Shown here: positions 1 through 8,429 of the stretch, one piece after another | Numbering within the stretch: the stretch's first letter is position 1 | Layout: every line of letters begins with the position of its first letter | DNA from: DASQUK01 sp035697145 | GTDB taxonomy: Bacteria; Actinomycetota; Acidimicrobiia; Acidimicrobiales; VFJN01 | NCBI GenBank assembly: GCA_035697145.1 | Contig: DASSDL010000224.1 | Location: 1 to 64,000, forward strand | Length of the DNA: 64,000 bases | Direction of reading: 5' to 3' | Position numbers and translations under genes: made by a program | Notes under the pieces: generated by a model | Told to the model about the DNA's origin: nothing | Databases searched by the model: none | Seen by the model: only the letters and a program-made list of their open reading frames with translations

Positions 1-401
1 TTGCCCGCCAAGGCCCGGTCGAGCTGGCCCACCTTGACCGCCGAGCAGCAACTCTCGGGGTCGACCTTCCACAGCTCCTCGGCGTGGGGGGTCACCGTCA
101 TCATCCGGAGGTTGAGGCCATAGCGCCTGCGTACCACCTCCACGGTCTCCAGTGTTTCGGGGAAGTGGTAGCCGGTATCGATGAACACGACCTCGATGCC
201 GGGATCGACCCGGGTGGCGAGGTCGATGAGCACGGCGTCCTGCATCGACGCCGCCAGGCAGAGGTGGGGCGAGTAGTTGTCGACGGCCCACTGGATGATC
301 TTCGGCGCCGGCAGCCGCTCGAACTCGGCGTTGAGCTCGGCCAACTCCTCGTCGTGGAGCTGGGGGACCGGCAGGGCCGGCGGTTCGACCAGGAAGCTCA
401 T
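1..401 (-). CDS. cysH: Adenylyl-sulfate (APS/PAPS) reductase, C-terminus outside window
   Basis: Reduces activated sulfate to sulfite in the cytoplasm during assimilatory sulfate reduction. The visible 133 residues start at an ATG at 401-399. They hold the PP-loop-like segment SMQDAV (about residues 52-57), the VVFIDTGYHFPET block (71-83) and a Cys-Cys pair in ESCCSAVKVGQL (118-119). In this family the CC pair belongs to the CC...CxxC set that binds a 4Fe-4S cluster in APS-using enzymes, so APS is the likelier substrate; the distal CxxC lies beyond base 1 and cannot be checked. It follows sir by 46 nt on the same strand, so the two are probably co-transcribed and supply sulfite and then sulfide. 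Confidence 0.9.
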   Translation of the reverse strand, partial: MSFLVEPPALPVPQLHDEELAELNAEFERLPAPKIIQWAVDNYSPHLCLAASMQDAVLIDLATRVDPGIEVVFIDTGYHFPETLETVEVVRRRYGLNLRMMTVTPHAEELWKVDPESCCSAVKVGQLDRALAG

Positions 402-447
402 GTGCGTACCCCCAGCGCGTTCGCCATGATCGGCCCGCTCCGCCCGG

Positions 448-2223
448 TCACACGCCGGCGCATTCGCCGACTCCGACCTCGGCTTCGTACGGACCCGTCT
501 CGTCGTAGTCGACGTAGAACTCGGGCCCCTCCTCGGGCGTGGGGAACTCGTCCAGCTCCTTGAGCTCGGCGGCGATGGCCTTGGCGCCACCCGCCCGGTC
601 CATCCAGTCCCGGAAGGACTCGCCGGCGCGGCGCTCGTCGGCGAACCGCCGCACGACCCGCACCGTGGCCTCGGGGGCCTCCTTGGCCGGCAGGCGCAGC
701 GCCTTGTCGCCGAAGTGGATCTTCTCCTGGCCCACATAGCCGCCGAGCAGCATCTGGTAGCCGGGGGCGGACCGGCTGTGGGCGCGACGCTCGGCGCCGA
801 AGAAGCCGATGTCCGCGGTGTGGTGCTGGCCGCAGCTGTTGGTGCAGCCGGAGATGTTGACGCGCAGGCCGCCGACCTCGGCCAGGCCCTCCTCCTCGAG
901 CCGCGCGCCGATGGCGGCGGCCAGGCCGCGACTCTGGGTCACGGCCAGGTTGCACGTATCGGCGCCAGGGCAGGCGACGACGTCGCGCACCAGCTCGGCG
1001 CCGGGCTGGGCCATGCCGATGACCTCGAGCCGCTCGTACAGGGCCGGGAGCTGCTCCTCGGTGAGTCCCCGGAGGGCAACGTTCTGCCGGTTGGTGAGCC
1101 GCACCTCGAGCCCGAGCTCCCGCTGGATCGCGGCCAGAGCCCGGAATTGCTCGCTGGTCACGTCGCCGAGCCGCGCGTAGGCGATGGCGGACACGGTTCC
1201 CTTGGCCGCACCCCGGATCACGTTGGTGTCGTCCCAGCTCTCGAAGCTGCTGGTGCGTCTGGTGATCTGCACGGGAGTGCCGTGGCCCATGGGCGTGGGC
1301 AGCACGCCGGCGGCCACGCCGGCGGCGGCGTCGCCCGCCTTCTCGACCTCGTCGGGGAGGCCGCCGGGCCACGACGACGAGCCGAGCAGCAGGCGCCGCT
1401 CCTTGATGACCCGATCCTGGAGCTCCTCCCAACCCATGGTGTCGACCAGCCACTTCATGCGGGCACGGAGCTTGTTGTCGCGGTTGCCATGGTTGTTGAA
1501 CACCCGCAGGATCGCCTCGAGGGTGGGCATCAGCTCCTCGCGGGGCGTGAAGTCCTCGAGGGCGAGCGCCGGGTGGGGGTTGGCGCCCAGGCCGCCGGCG
1601 ACGAAGACGCGGAAGCCCGCCTCGACGCTGCCGTCCTCAAGGGTGCGGCTGGTCCCGATCACACCGATGTCGTTGAACATCGCCTGGCCGCAGTCGGTGG
1701 CACACCCCGAGAAGTTGATCTTGAACTTGCGGGGCAGACGCTGCGAGAGGGGATTGCGGACGAAGTGCCGGTAGGTCGCCTCGGCCCACGGCGTGATGTC
1801 GAGGACCTCGTAGGGGCAGGCACCGGCCAGGTGGCAGCCCTGGACGTTGCGGACGGTGTCGCCGCACGCCTCGCGGCTTGTGAGCCCCACGGTGCCGAGC
1901 AGCCGCATCAGCTCGGGTACGCGCTCGAGCTGCACGAAGTGGAACTGCACGTTCTGGCGAGTGGTGATGTGGCCCCACCCCCGGGAGTACCGGTCCGCGA
2001 CGTCGGCCATGAGGTCGAGTTGATCGGGCAGCAGCCCGCCCCACGGGACCTTCACCCGCACCATCTGGCTGTGGCCGCCCTGGCGTTGGCCGTAGATGCC
2101 GTTGTTGAGGCGGAAGATGCGGAAGGCATCCTCCTCGATGTCACCGGCGAGGTACTGGCCGAGGATGGCCTCGAACTTGTCGGCGTCGGCGAGCTGGGCT
2201 GGATCGATCTCTCGCTGGCCCAT
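448..2223 (-). CDS. sir: Ferredoxin-type sulfite (nitrite/sulfite) reductase
   Basis: Six-electron reduction of sulfite to sulfide by a siroheme/4Fe-4S enzyme of 591 aa. The two pseudo-repeated halves of the family are visible. The N-terminal half has the TTRQNVQ substrate-loop segment (88-94) and NFSGCATDCGQ (170-180). The C-terminal half has the cluster ligands C-x5-C (Cys418, Cys424) and C-x3-C (Cys460, Cys464, in NISGCTNSCGQ). The family also contains nitrite reductases and sequence alone does not fully separate them; cysH directly downstream favours sulfite. The start is ATG 2223 with a GGAGG-like stretch upstream. Two palindromes lie 45-75 nt upstream. Confidence 0.9.
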   Translation of the reverse strand: MGQREIDPAQLADADKFEAILGQYLAGDIEEDAFRIFRLNNGIYGQRQGGHSQMVRVKVPWGGLLPDQLDLMADVADRYSRGWGHITTRQNVQFHFVQLERVPELMRLLGTVGLTSREACGDTVRNVQGCHLAGACPYEVLDITPWAEATYRHFVRNPLSQRLPRKFKINFSGCATDCGQAMFNDIGVIGTSRTLEDGSVEAGFRVFVAGGLGANPHPALALEDFTPREELMPTLEAILRVFNNHGNRDNKLRARMKWLVDTMGWEELQDRVIKERRLLLGSSSWPGGLPDEVEKAGDAAAGVAAGVLPTPMGHGTPVQITRRTSSFESWDDTNVIRGAAKGTVSAIAYARLGDVTSEQFRALAAIQRELGLEVRLTNRQNVALRGLTEEQLPALYERLEVIGMAQPGAELVRDVVACPGADTCNLAVTQSRGLAAAIGARLEEEGLAEVGGLRVNISGCTNSCGQHHTADIGFFGAERRAHSRSAPGYQMLLGGYVGQEKIHFGDKALRLPAKEAPEATVRVVRRFADERRAGESFRDWMDRAGGAKAIAAELKELDEFPTPEEGPEFYVDYDETGPYEAEVGVGECAGV

Positions 2224-2267
2224 GGGTGCTCCGATCTCGGCTGGCGGCGGCCCGGCCTCCTAACCCA

Positions 2268-2297
2268 ATTCCTGAGGAATCTGAGTAGTTCGGTCAG
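2268..2297 (-). promoter_or_regulatory. Paired palindromes upstream of sir (putative operator)
   Basis: A perfect 13-bp palindrome ATTCCTGAGGAAT (2268-2280) is followed immediately by a second dyad with arms CTGA (2281-2284) and TCAG (2294-2297). Both lie 45-75 nt upstream of the sir start. A TTGACA hexamer reads on the minus strand at 2340-2335. The arrangement looks like a repressor or activator site controlling sulfur assimilation; the regulator is not identifiable from this window. Confidence 0.4.
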
Positions 2298-2444
2298 GTA
2301 CCGGTGACCCAGTCAATCGAAACCCGAGTGGCCCTGTCAACATTCCCCGAGCCACCAGTCGACTGCGGCGCTTCCCGAGGGCCATGGCCCCGTCTAAGAC
2401 GTGCGCGGGATAGGTCACGCACCTGGTGGCGCTGCTACTGGCTC

Positions 2445-3827
2445 CTACCGGCGGTCGAGCAGCTCGGCCACCCGAAAGGCCAGGTCGATCGACTGGCGGC
2501 CGTTGAGCCGGGGATCGCACATGGTCTCGTAGCGGTCGTCCAAGTCGGCGTGCCCCAGGCCGTCGCCGCCCCCGAGGCATTCGGTTACATCCTCGCCCGT
2601 GAGCTCGATGTGCACCCCGCCGGGCCAGGTGCCCTCGGCCCAGTGGGCGGCGAAGAAGCCCGCGATCTCGGCCAGGACGGCGTCGAAGTCGCGGGTCTTG
2701 CGGCCCGTGTCGGAGGTGAACGTGTTGCCATGCATGGGGTCGCAGGTCCACACGACCGGGTGCCCGGCGTCGCGCACCTCGGCCAGCAGCGGCGGCAGCC
2801 GGCGGGCCACCGCGCCCGCCCCCATTCTGGCGATGAGGCTCATGCGACCCGGGACGCGCTCGGGGTTCAGCGCCTCGCACAGCGCCAGCACCTCGTCGGC
2901 GGTCGCCGTAGGGCCGAGCTTGCATCCGACCGGATTGCCCACCCCCCGCAGGAACTCCACGTGGGCACCGTCGGGCTGGCGGGTGCGCTCGCCGATCCAC
3001 AGCATGTGCGCCGAGCAGTCGTACCAGTCGCCGGTGAGCGAGTCCTGGCGGGTGAGCGCCTCCTCGTAGCCGAGGATGAGTGCCTCGTGGCTGGTGTAGA
3101 AGTCCACCTCGTGCAGGCTCGGCTGGCTGGTCGTGTCGATGCCACACGCCGCCATGAACCGCAGCGCGCGGTCGATGTGATCGGCGACCCGGTCGTAGCG
3201 CCGGCCCTCGGGGCTCGAGGCCACGAACTCCTGGTTCCACTGGTGGACCCGGGACAGGTCGGCGAAGCCGCCCTTGGTGAACGCCCGCAGCAGGTTCAGT
3301 GTGGCGGCCGACTGGTGATAGGCCTGCACGAGCCGGTCGGGATCGGGGGTGCGGGCGGCCTCGTTGGGGGCGCTGTCGTTGACCATGTGGCCACGGAACG
3401 CCGGTAGCTCCCGGTCGCCCACCGCCTCGAACGCCGCCGTGCGGGGCTTGGCGAACTGGCCGGCGATGCGCCCCACCTTGATGACCGGGACGCCGGTCGA
3501 ATAGGTGAGCACCACGGCCATCTGCAGGATCACCTTGAGCTTGTCGCGGATGGCATCGGCCGAGAACGCGTCGAACGACTCGGCGCAGTCGCCCGCCTGC
3601 AGCAGGAAGGCCTTGCCTTCGGCCACCTCGGCGAGCTGGGACGTCAGCGCCCGGGCCTCGCCCGCGAACACCAATGGCGGCACGCTGGCCAGGTGCTTCA
3701 GTGCGTGGTCGAGCGCCGACTCGTCGGGCCAGGTGGGCTGCTGGGCGGCGGGCCGCTCACGCCAGGAGTCCGGGCGCCATGTCCCCGGTGGTGTCGACGG
3801 GGGTTCGGACGCCCGGTCACTGGTCAC
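2445..3827 (-). CDS. aroG: 3-deoxy-7-phosphoheptulonate synthase, class II
   Basis: First step of the shikimate pathway: phosphoenolpyruvate plus erythrose 4-phosphate give DAHP. The sequence is class II (plant/mycobacterial type), with FLLQAGDCAESF, KVGRIAGQFAKPR, GERTRQPDGAH, WTCDPMHGNT and ELTGEDVTECLGG in the expected order. I place the start at GTG 3827, which gives 460 aa, near the roughly 460 aa of mycobacterial AroG. The frame stays open further upstream, but that extension is Pro/Arg/Cys-rich and unlike the family. The GTG overlaps the stop of a 36-codon upstream ORF (GTGA), and a strong hairpin lies 68-104 nt upstream. Confidence 0.92.
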   Translation of the reverse strand: MTSDRASEPPSTPPGTWRPDSWRERPAAQQPTWPDESALDHALKHLASVPPLVFAGEARALTSQLAEVAEGKAFLLQAGDCAESFDAFSADAIRDKLKVILQMAVVLTYSTGVPVIKVGRIAGQFAKPRTAAFEAVGDRELPAFRGHMVNDSAPNEAARTPDPDRLVQAYHQSAATLNLLRAFTKGGFADLSRVHQWNQEFVASSPEGRRYDRVADHIDRALRFMAACGIDTTSQPSLHEVDFYTSHEALILGYEEALTRQDSLTGDWYDCSAHMLWIGERTRQPDGAHVEFLRGVGNPVGCKLGPTATADEVLALCEALNPERVPGRMSLIARMGAGAVARRLPPLLAEVRDAGHPVVWTCDPMHGNTFTSDTGRKTRDFDAVLAEIAGFFAAHWAEGTWPGGVHIELTGEDVTECLGGGDGLGHADLDDRYETMCDPRLNGRQSIDLAFRVAELLDRR

Positions 3828-3934
3828 GGTGCACCATCGTGCCGCCGGGCCGGCGCGATCGGCAAAGCGATTCGCGCAACCCGGCCAGGAATGACACCAG
3901 CCGCCCCTGGGCGGGATAGGGGCGGCTGGTGCAT
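3824..3934 (-). CDS. Possible 36-codon leader ORF coupled to aroG
   Basis: ATG at 3934-3932 opens a frame that ends in a TGA overlapping the aroG GTG (GTGA, 3827-3824). The first third of the ORF is encoded by the 14-bp hairpin at 3895-3931. The peptide has no run of Trp, Phe or Tyr codons, so it is not a classical aromatic attenuator. No strong ribosome binding site is visible. It may be chance or may couple translation to aroG. Confidence 0.2.
   Translation of the reverse strand: MHQPPLSRPGAAGVIPGRVARIALPIAPARRHDGAP
3895..3931 (-). terminator. 14-bp hairpin between sigma factor gene and aroG
   Basis: Arms CACCAGCCGCCCCT (3895-3908) and AGGGGCGGCTGGTG (3918-3931) pair perfectly around a 9-nt loop. 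It lies 76 nt past the sigma factor stop, so it most simply ends that transcript. There is no U-tract, as is common in GC-rich actinobacteria. It also lies in the aroG leader, so attenuation is possible. Confidence 0.6.
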
Positions 3935-4006
3935 TGGGGGCCGGGTGGCGGGTACCCGGCACTCCCCGGTGGAGTGCATGACGAGTTTGGTTCTATCCGG
4001 GAACGA

Positions 4007-4837
4007 CTACGCCGCGCTCGAGCGGGCCATGGCCTCCTCGCGCACGGCGTCGACCGCGCGCTTGACCAGGCGGCGAGCTGCCTCGGCCGTGACGCCGAGC
4101 TCCTCGCCCACCTCGCGGTAGCTGCGCTTGCGGCCGTCGGTGAGGCCGAAGCGCTGTTCCACCGCATACCGGGCCCGCGTATCGAGCACATCGAGCAGAT
4201 CGTTGAGCGTTTGCTCGTCCTCGCGCTCGAGCAGCACCTGCTCGGGCGTCGGCACGTCGGCCGCCAGCAGGTCGACCAGCTCGCTGCCGTCGTCGTCGCC
4301 CACCGGGCGATCGAGCGACGTAGGGGTCGTCAGGCGGTAGAGCCGGGCGCTCTCGTCGTCGAGCTCCTCACCGTCGCCCGAGGCCTGGCGCAGCGCCGCC
4401 CGCAGGGAAGCGGAACGGTCGCCGGGCAGGCGAACCAGGCTCGCCTTCTGGTCGAGCGCCCGACCGATTGCCTGGCGGATCCAGAAGGTGGCGTACGTCG
4501 AGAACTTGAAGCCCTTGCGCCAGTCGAACTTGTCGACGGCGTGCTCGAGGCCGAGGTTGCCCTCCTGGATCAGGTCGAGCAGCTCCATCGAGGGGGGAAG
4601 GGGGTAGCGTCGGGCGATGCTCACCACGAGCCGCAGATTCGCCCTGATGAAGCGGTCCTTGGCGGCGGCTGCGGCGGCGACGGACTTGCGCAGCTCACGG
4701 CCACGCTCACCGGCGTCGAGGCGCGCCTGCGCATCACGTCCGCGTTCGATCGTCTGCGACAGCTCGCGCTCCTCGTCTGCGGTGAGAAGGGGCACGAGGC
4801 CGATTTCGTTCAGGTACTGACCTACAGAATCACTCAT
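4007..4837 (-). CDS. RNA polymerase sigma-70 family factor (group 2, primary-like)
   Basis: Directs RNA polymerase to promoters. The 276-aa protein has region 1.2 (SVGQYLNEIGLVPLLTADEE near the N-terminus), region 2 (MELLDLIQEGNLGL, then KGFKFSTYATFWIRQAI), region 3 and a region 4 helix-turn-helix (SYREVGEELGVTAEAARRLVKR). It lacks the long region 1.1 of the housekeeping factor, so it resembles non-essential SigB/HrdC-like group 2 factors. The start is ATG 4837: a GAGGAG site lies 8 nt upstream, and a TTG five codons earlier would place that site inside the gene. No anti-sigma gene is adjacent. It is divergent from the NuoF-like gene with an 85-bp shared promoter region. Confidence 0.88.
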   Translation of the reverse strand: MSDSVGQYLNEIGLVPLLTADEERELSQTIERGRDAQARLDAGERGRELRKSVAAAAAAKDRFIRANLRLVVSIARRYPLPPSMELLDLIQEGNLGLEHAVDKFDWRKGFKFSTYATFWIRQAIGRALDQKASLVRLPGDRSASLRAALRQASGDGEELDDESARLYRLTTPTSLDRPVGDDDGSELVDLLAADVPTPEQVLLEREDEQTLNDLLDVLDTRARYAVEQRFGLTDGRKRSYREVGEELGVTAEAARRLVKRAVDAVREEAMARSSAA

Positions 4838-4922
4838 CTCGTATCTCCTCAACCACCTCTACCGCGGTGGGATTCCCCCAACCAGGGGATTTCCGGCCGC
4901 TCCGTCGCGGAAAGCCGGGTAC

Positions 4923-6332
4923 ATGCAGGACGCTGTGCTGTTGTCCGATCCTCCGGTGACCGATGTCACCAATTACTTCGAGCGTGGCGGCGGCGTTGGA
5001 TTTCGGCGGGCAGTGGGCCTCGGACCCGGGGGCACGATCCAAGAGGTCATCCTGTCGGGGTTGCGGGGGCGGGGAGGCGGCGGGTTCCCGACGGGACGCA
5101 AGTGGCAATCGGTGCGTGACGCCGCGGACGGCGTTGGCAATGGGGGAGACGAAGAAAACCGCACCTTCGTGGTGTGCAACGGGGCCGAGGGAGAACCCTC
5201 GACATTCAAGGATAGAGCGATCTTGCGCGCCAATCCCTATTCGGTTGTGGAGGGGGTGGCCATCGCCGCTTTCGCCGTGGGGGCCGACAGGGCGTTCATC
5301 GGCGTCAAGGAGCGGTTCGAGCCCGAGATCGAGCGCCTGGCCACGGCCGTCGACGAGCTGGGCGCGTCGGGCGCCATTGGCGACGTCACCATCCAGGTGG
5401 TTCTGGGACCGGACGCCTACCTGTACGGCGAGGAGACCGGGCTGCTGCAGGTGATCGAGGGTGAGGCGCCGCTGCCGCGCAACGTGCCGCCCTACATCCA
5501 CGGGCTGTTCGCCACCGTGCCCACCACCGGCTGGAGCGCCTCACCGGCAGGCGTGGTCGACACCATGCCGGCGTCCAACCCGACCGTCGTCAACAACGTC
5601 GAGACGCTGGCCACTGCCTCCCAAGTGCTGGCCCGAGGACCCGAGTGGCACCGGTCGCTGGGCACGGCCGAGTCGCCCGGCTGCATCGTCGTCACGGTGG
5701 CGGGGGACGTCGTGCGCCCTGGCGTGGGTGAGGTGGAGATGGGAACGCCCCTCGGAGAGGTCATCGAGCGCGTCGGCCGCGGGGTGCGGCCCGGGCACGA
5801 GATCAAGGCCGTCCTCTCGGGCGTGGCGAATCCGGTGCTGACGGGCAACGAACTCGACACCCCGTGCAGCTACGAGGGCATGGCCGCGATCGGGTCCGGG
5901 CTGGGCGCCGCCGGGTTCCTCGTGCTCGACGACACCGCGTCGATGATCGAGGCGGCGCAGATGGTGTCGCGCTTCCTGTACGTCGAATCCTGCGGACAAT
6001 GCCCCGCCTGCAAGCTGGGGTGCGGGGCCGTGACCGAGCGGCTCGACCTGCTGGCCGCTGGCGGTGCCGCGGTCGAGGATCTCGACACCATCGCCGTCCG
6101 GCTGCTTTCGGTCACCGACGGCAACCGCTGCTACCTGCCTGTGCAGGAACAGCGGGTGGTGGCGAGCATCCTGCAGGCGTTTCCCGACGAGGTGGCGGCG
6201 GCGCTCGACGGCCGGCCGCTGCCGGCCCGCGGGCTCCAGGTGCCCAAGCTCGTGGATGTGCGCGACGGCAAGGCGACGATCGACGAGCGCCAGGCCCGCA
6301 AGCGACCCGACTGGACCTACGAGGGGGAATGA
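4923..6332 (+). CDS. NuoF-like NADH:acceptor oxidoreductase flavoprotein (51 kDa type)
   Basis: NAD(P)H-oxidising FMN and 4Fe-4S subunit of the complex I / formate dehydrogenase / bidirectional hydrogenase family, 469 aa. The FMN/NAD site is seen as GRGGGGFPTGRKW (about 48-60) and CNGAEGEPSTFKDR (88-101), then YLYGEETGLLQVIEGE. A SLBB-like middle segment follows. The C-terminal cluster motif is SCGQCPACKLG with a distal Cys in NRCYLPVQ, equivalent to the N3 cluster ligands. No NuoE, NuoG or other complex I gene is nearby, so this looks like a stand-alone electron-input subunit whose partner is encoded elsewhere. Confidence 0.82.
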   Translation: MQDAVLLSDPPVTDVTNYFERGGGVGFRRAVGLGPGGTIQEVILSGLRGRGGGGFPTGRKWQSVRDAADGVGNGGDEENRTFVVCNGAEGEPSTFKDRAILRANPYSVVEGVAIAAFAVGADRAFIGVKERFEPEIERLATAVDELGASGAIGDVTIQVVLGPDAYLYGEETGLLQVIEGEAPLPRNVPPYIHGLFATVPTTGWSASPAGVVDTMPASNPTVVNNVETLATASQVLARGPEWHRSLGTAESPGCIVVTVAGDVVRPGVGEVEMGTPLGEVIERVGRGVRPGHEIKAVLSGVANPVLTGNELDTPCSYEGMAAIGSGLGAAGFLVLDDTASMIEAAQMVSRFLYVESCGQCPACKLGCGAVTERLDLLAAGGAAVEDLDTIAVRLLSVTDGNRCYLPVQEQRVVASILQAFPDEVAAALDGRPLPARGLQVPKLVDVRDGKATIDERQARKRPDWTYEGE

Positions 6333-6382
6333 CGCGCCTGGTCGCTATCCCTACCTGGGATCGCGATGGGTACCGTTGAGAC

Positions 6383-6973
6383 GTGTCCGCACCGTACGAC
6401 GCGTCGACCGCCCTGATCGTGACCGACATCCAGAACGACTTCGCCGACCCCGACGGCAGCCTGTACGTACGCGACGCCGAGTCGGTGATCGATGTGGCCA
6501 ACGCCGAGATCGGGGTCGCGCGTAGGGCACGGGCGCTGGTGGTCTACACGCAGGATTGGCATCCGCCGGACACACCACACTTCGCCAAGGACGGCGGCAT
6601 CTGGCCCGTGCACTGCGTGGGTGGCACCTGGGGGGCCGAGCTGCACCCGAGATTGACCATCGTGGAGAGCGAGCGGACCCGCAAAGGGACCCACGGTGAG
6701 GACGGTTACTCGGCCTTCACGATGGCCGATCCGGTGAGCCGAGAGACCTATCCCACCGGGCTCGACAGCCTGCTGCGGGAGCGGCGCATCCAGCGCGTCG
6801 TGATCCTTGGGCTCGCCACCGACTACTGCATCCGGGCCACAGCGTTCGATGCTGTCGCCCTCGGGTACGACGCGACGGTGGTGGCCGAGGGTGTCCGCCC
6901 GGTCGAGCTCGAGCCGGGCGACGGGCAGCGGGCCATCGGCGAGATGACCGCGGCCGGGGTCACGCTTGCATGA
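6383..6973 (+). CDS. pncA: Nicotinamidase
   Basis: Hydrolyses nicotinamide to nicotinate in NAD salvage. The 196-aa isochorismatase-fold protein has the catalytic triad Asp15 (TDIQNDF), Lys101 (ERTRKGTH) and Cys149 (ATDYCIRATA), plus metal ligands Asp58, His60 and His66 in DWHPPDTPHF. The WPVHCVGGTWGAELHP block typical of nicotinamidases is present. The start is GTG 6383, 50 nt after the NuoF-like gene. Its stop overlaps the pncB start (ATGA), so the two are translationally coupled. Confidence 0.92.
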   Translation: MSAPYDASTALIVTDIQNDFADPDGSLYVRDAESVIDVANAEIGVARRARALVVYTQDWHPPDTPHFAKDGGIWPVHCVGGTWGAELHPRLTIVESERTRKGTHGEDGYSAFTMADPVSRETYPTGLDSLLRERRIQRVVILGLATDYCIRATAFDAVALGYDATVVAEGVRPVELEPGDGQRAIGEMTAAGVTLA

Positions 6974-8394
6974 ACGCCCCCCCGGCGGCGCGGCCTCCCG
7001 TTCCCGCCTCGCTGGTCACCGACCTCTACGAACTGACGATGGCGGCGGCCTACCAGGCCGCGGGCATCGAGCACGAGGCCACGTTCGAGCTGTTCGTGCG
7101 GCGACTGCCGCCCGAGCGCCGCTTCCTGGTGGCCGCCGGGCTCGATGATGCACTCGCCGGCCTGGAGGCGCTGGCCTTCGCGCCCCACGAGGTCGAGTAC
7201 CTGGCCGGGCTCGGGCTGTTCCCGGCGCGCTTCATCGACCGGCTGTCAGACCTCCGGTTCACGGGCGAGGTTTGGGGGGTGCCGGAGGGTGACGTGGTCT
7301 TCGCCGGGGAGCCGATCGTGCGGGTCACGGCACCGTTGATCGAGGCGCAGCTGGTGGAGACGTTCCTGCTCAACGCCATCGCCAGCCGCACCATGCTGGC
7401 GTCCAAGGCGGCGCGGGTCGCCATCGCCTGCGATGGGCGCGACTTCGTGGACTTCTCCGCCCGGCGCGACCACGGCATCGACGCTGCCATGGCCGCCGCC
7501 CGCGGCGCGTGGATCTGTGGAGCGGCCGGCACCTCGCTGGTGGCCGCCGGGCAGCGCTGGGGCATCCCGCTGTCGGGGACGATGGCGCACTCGTTCGTGA
7601 TGTCGTTCGAGGACGAGCGCGATGCGTTCCGCGCCTACGCCCGCAGCTTCCCGCAGCACGCCGTCCTGCTGATCGACACGTACGACACCGTCGAGGGTGC
7701 CCGCCACGCCGCCGAGGTCGCCCGGGAACTGGCGGGCGAGGGCGTCGGCGTCTCGGCGGTGCGCCTCGATTCGGGCGACCTGGGTCGGCTGGCCGACCAG
7801 GTGCGCGTCGTGCTCGACGAGGCCCGGCTTTCCGACGTCGGGATCCTGGCGTCCGGCGACCTCGACGAGCACCGCATCACCGATCTAATGGCCGCGGGCG
7901 CGCCCATCGATTCCTTCGGCGTGGGCACGCAGCTCGGGACCAGCGGTGACGCCCCGTCGCTGGGCGCCGTCTACAAGCTGGTGGACGACGCCCTCGGGCC
8001 GAGGATGAAGCTCGCCGAGGGCAAGGTCACCCTGCCGGGCCGCAAGCAGGTCTGGCGCTTCGGCGATCGTGACGTTCTGGGCCTGCACGACGAGCATGTG
8101 GCCGGGGGGCGGGCGCTGCTGGTGCGCGCCATGGCCGACGGTCGGCGGGTCGAGCCGCCGGAGCCACTGGCGGCCACCCGCGAGCGCTGCCTGGCGGCGT
8201 TGGCCGGCCTGCCGCCGCAGCTCCGGTCCCTGGCTCCTGCGGGCGAGCCCGTGTGGCCGGTCGACGTCTCCGCAGGCCTGGGCGCGCTGGCCGAAAAGGT
8301 TCGGTTGGACCTGGAGGCTGCGCTGACGGCGCGGAACGTGCGCGACGGAGTGATGGGGAGTCCGCGTCCGGATCTGGAGGATCAGCAGCGTTGA
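6970..8394 (+). CDS. pncB: Nicotinate phosphoribosyltransferase
   Basis: Converts nicotinate plus PRPP to nicotinate mononucleotide, the step after PncA. The 474-aa protein carries the N-terminal TDLYELTMAAAYQ segment, SARRDHGIDAAMAAARGAW, the LIDTYDT block, AVRLDSGDLGRLADQ and the phosphate-binding GVGTQLGTSGDAPSLGAVYKLV. The start ATG overlaps the pncA stop (ATGA). The stop TGA overlaps a possible TTG start of nadD (TTGA at 8391), with a GGAGG about 10 nt before it. Confidence 0.95.
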   Translation: MNAPPAARPPVPASLVTDLYELTMAAAYQAAGIEHEATFELFVRRLPPERRFLVAAGLDDALAGLEALAFAPHEVEYLAGLGLFPARFIDRLSDLRFTGEVWGVPEGDVVFAGEPIVRVTAPLIEAQLVETFLLNAIASRTMLASKAARVAIACDGRDFVDFSARRDHGIDAAMAAARGAWICGAAGTSLVAAGQRWGIPLSGTMAHSFVMSFEDERDAFRAYARSFPQHAVLLIDTYDTVEGARHAAEVARELAGEGVGVSAVRLDSGDLGRLADQVRVVLDEARLSDVGILASGDLDEHRITDLMAAGAPIDSFGVGTQLGTSGDAPSLGAVYKLVDDALGPRMKLAEGKVTLPGRKQVWRFGDRDVLGLHDEHVAGGRALLVRAMADGRRVEPPEPLAATRERCLAALAGLPPQLRSLAPAGEPVWPVDVSAGLGALAEKVRLDLEAALTARNVRDGVMGSPRPDLEDQQR

Positions 8395-8429
8395 ACGCCG
8401 ACGTCGCCGGTGTCACCCCCGGACCTCGG

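Noticed and set aside
448..2223. Assimilatory nitrite reductase instead of sulfite reductase
   Set aside because: Possible from family alone, but cysH lies directly downstream and no nitrate gene is near.
715..2307. Long plus-strand frame antisense to sir
   Set aside because: Codes for Gly/Ala/Leu/Val-rich low-information protein; sir on the other strand has full family motifs.
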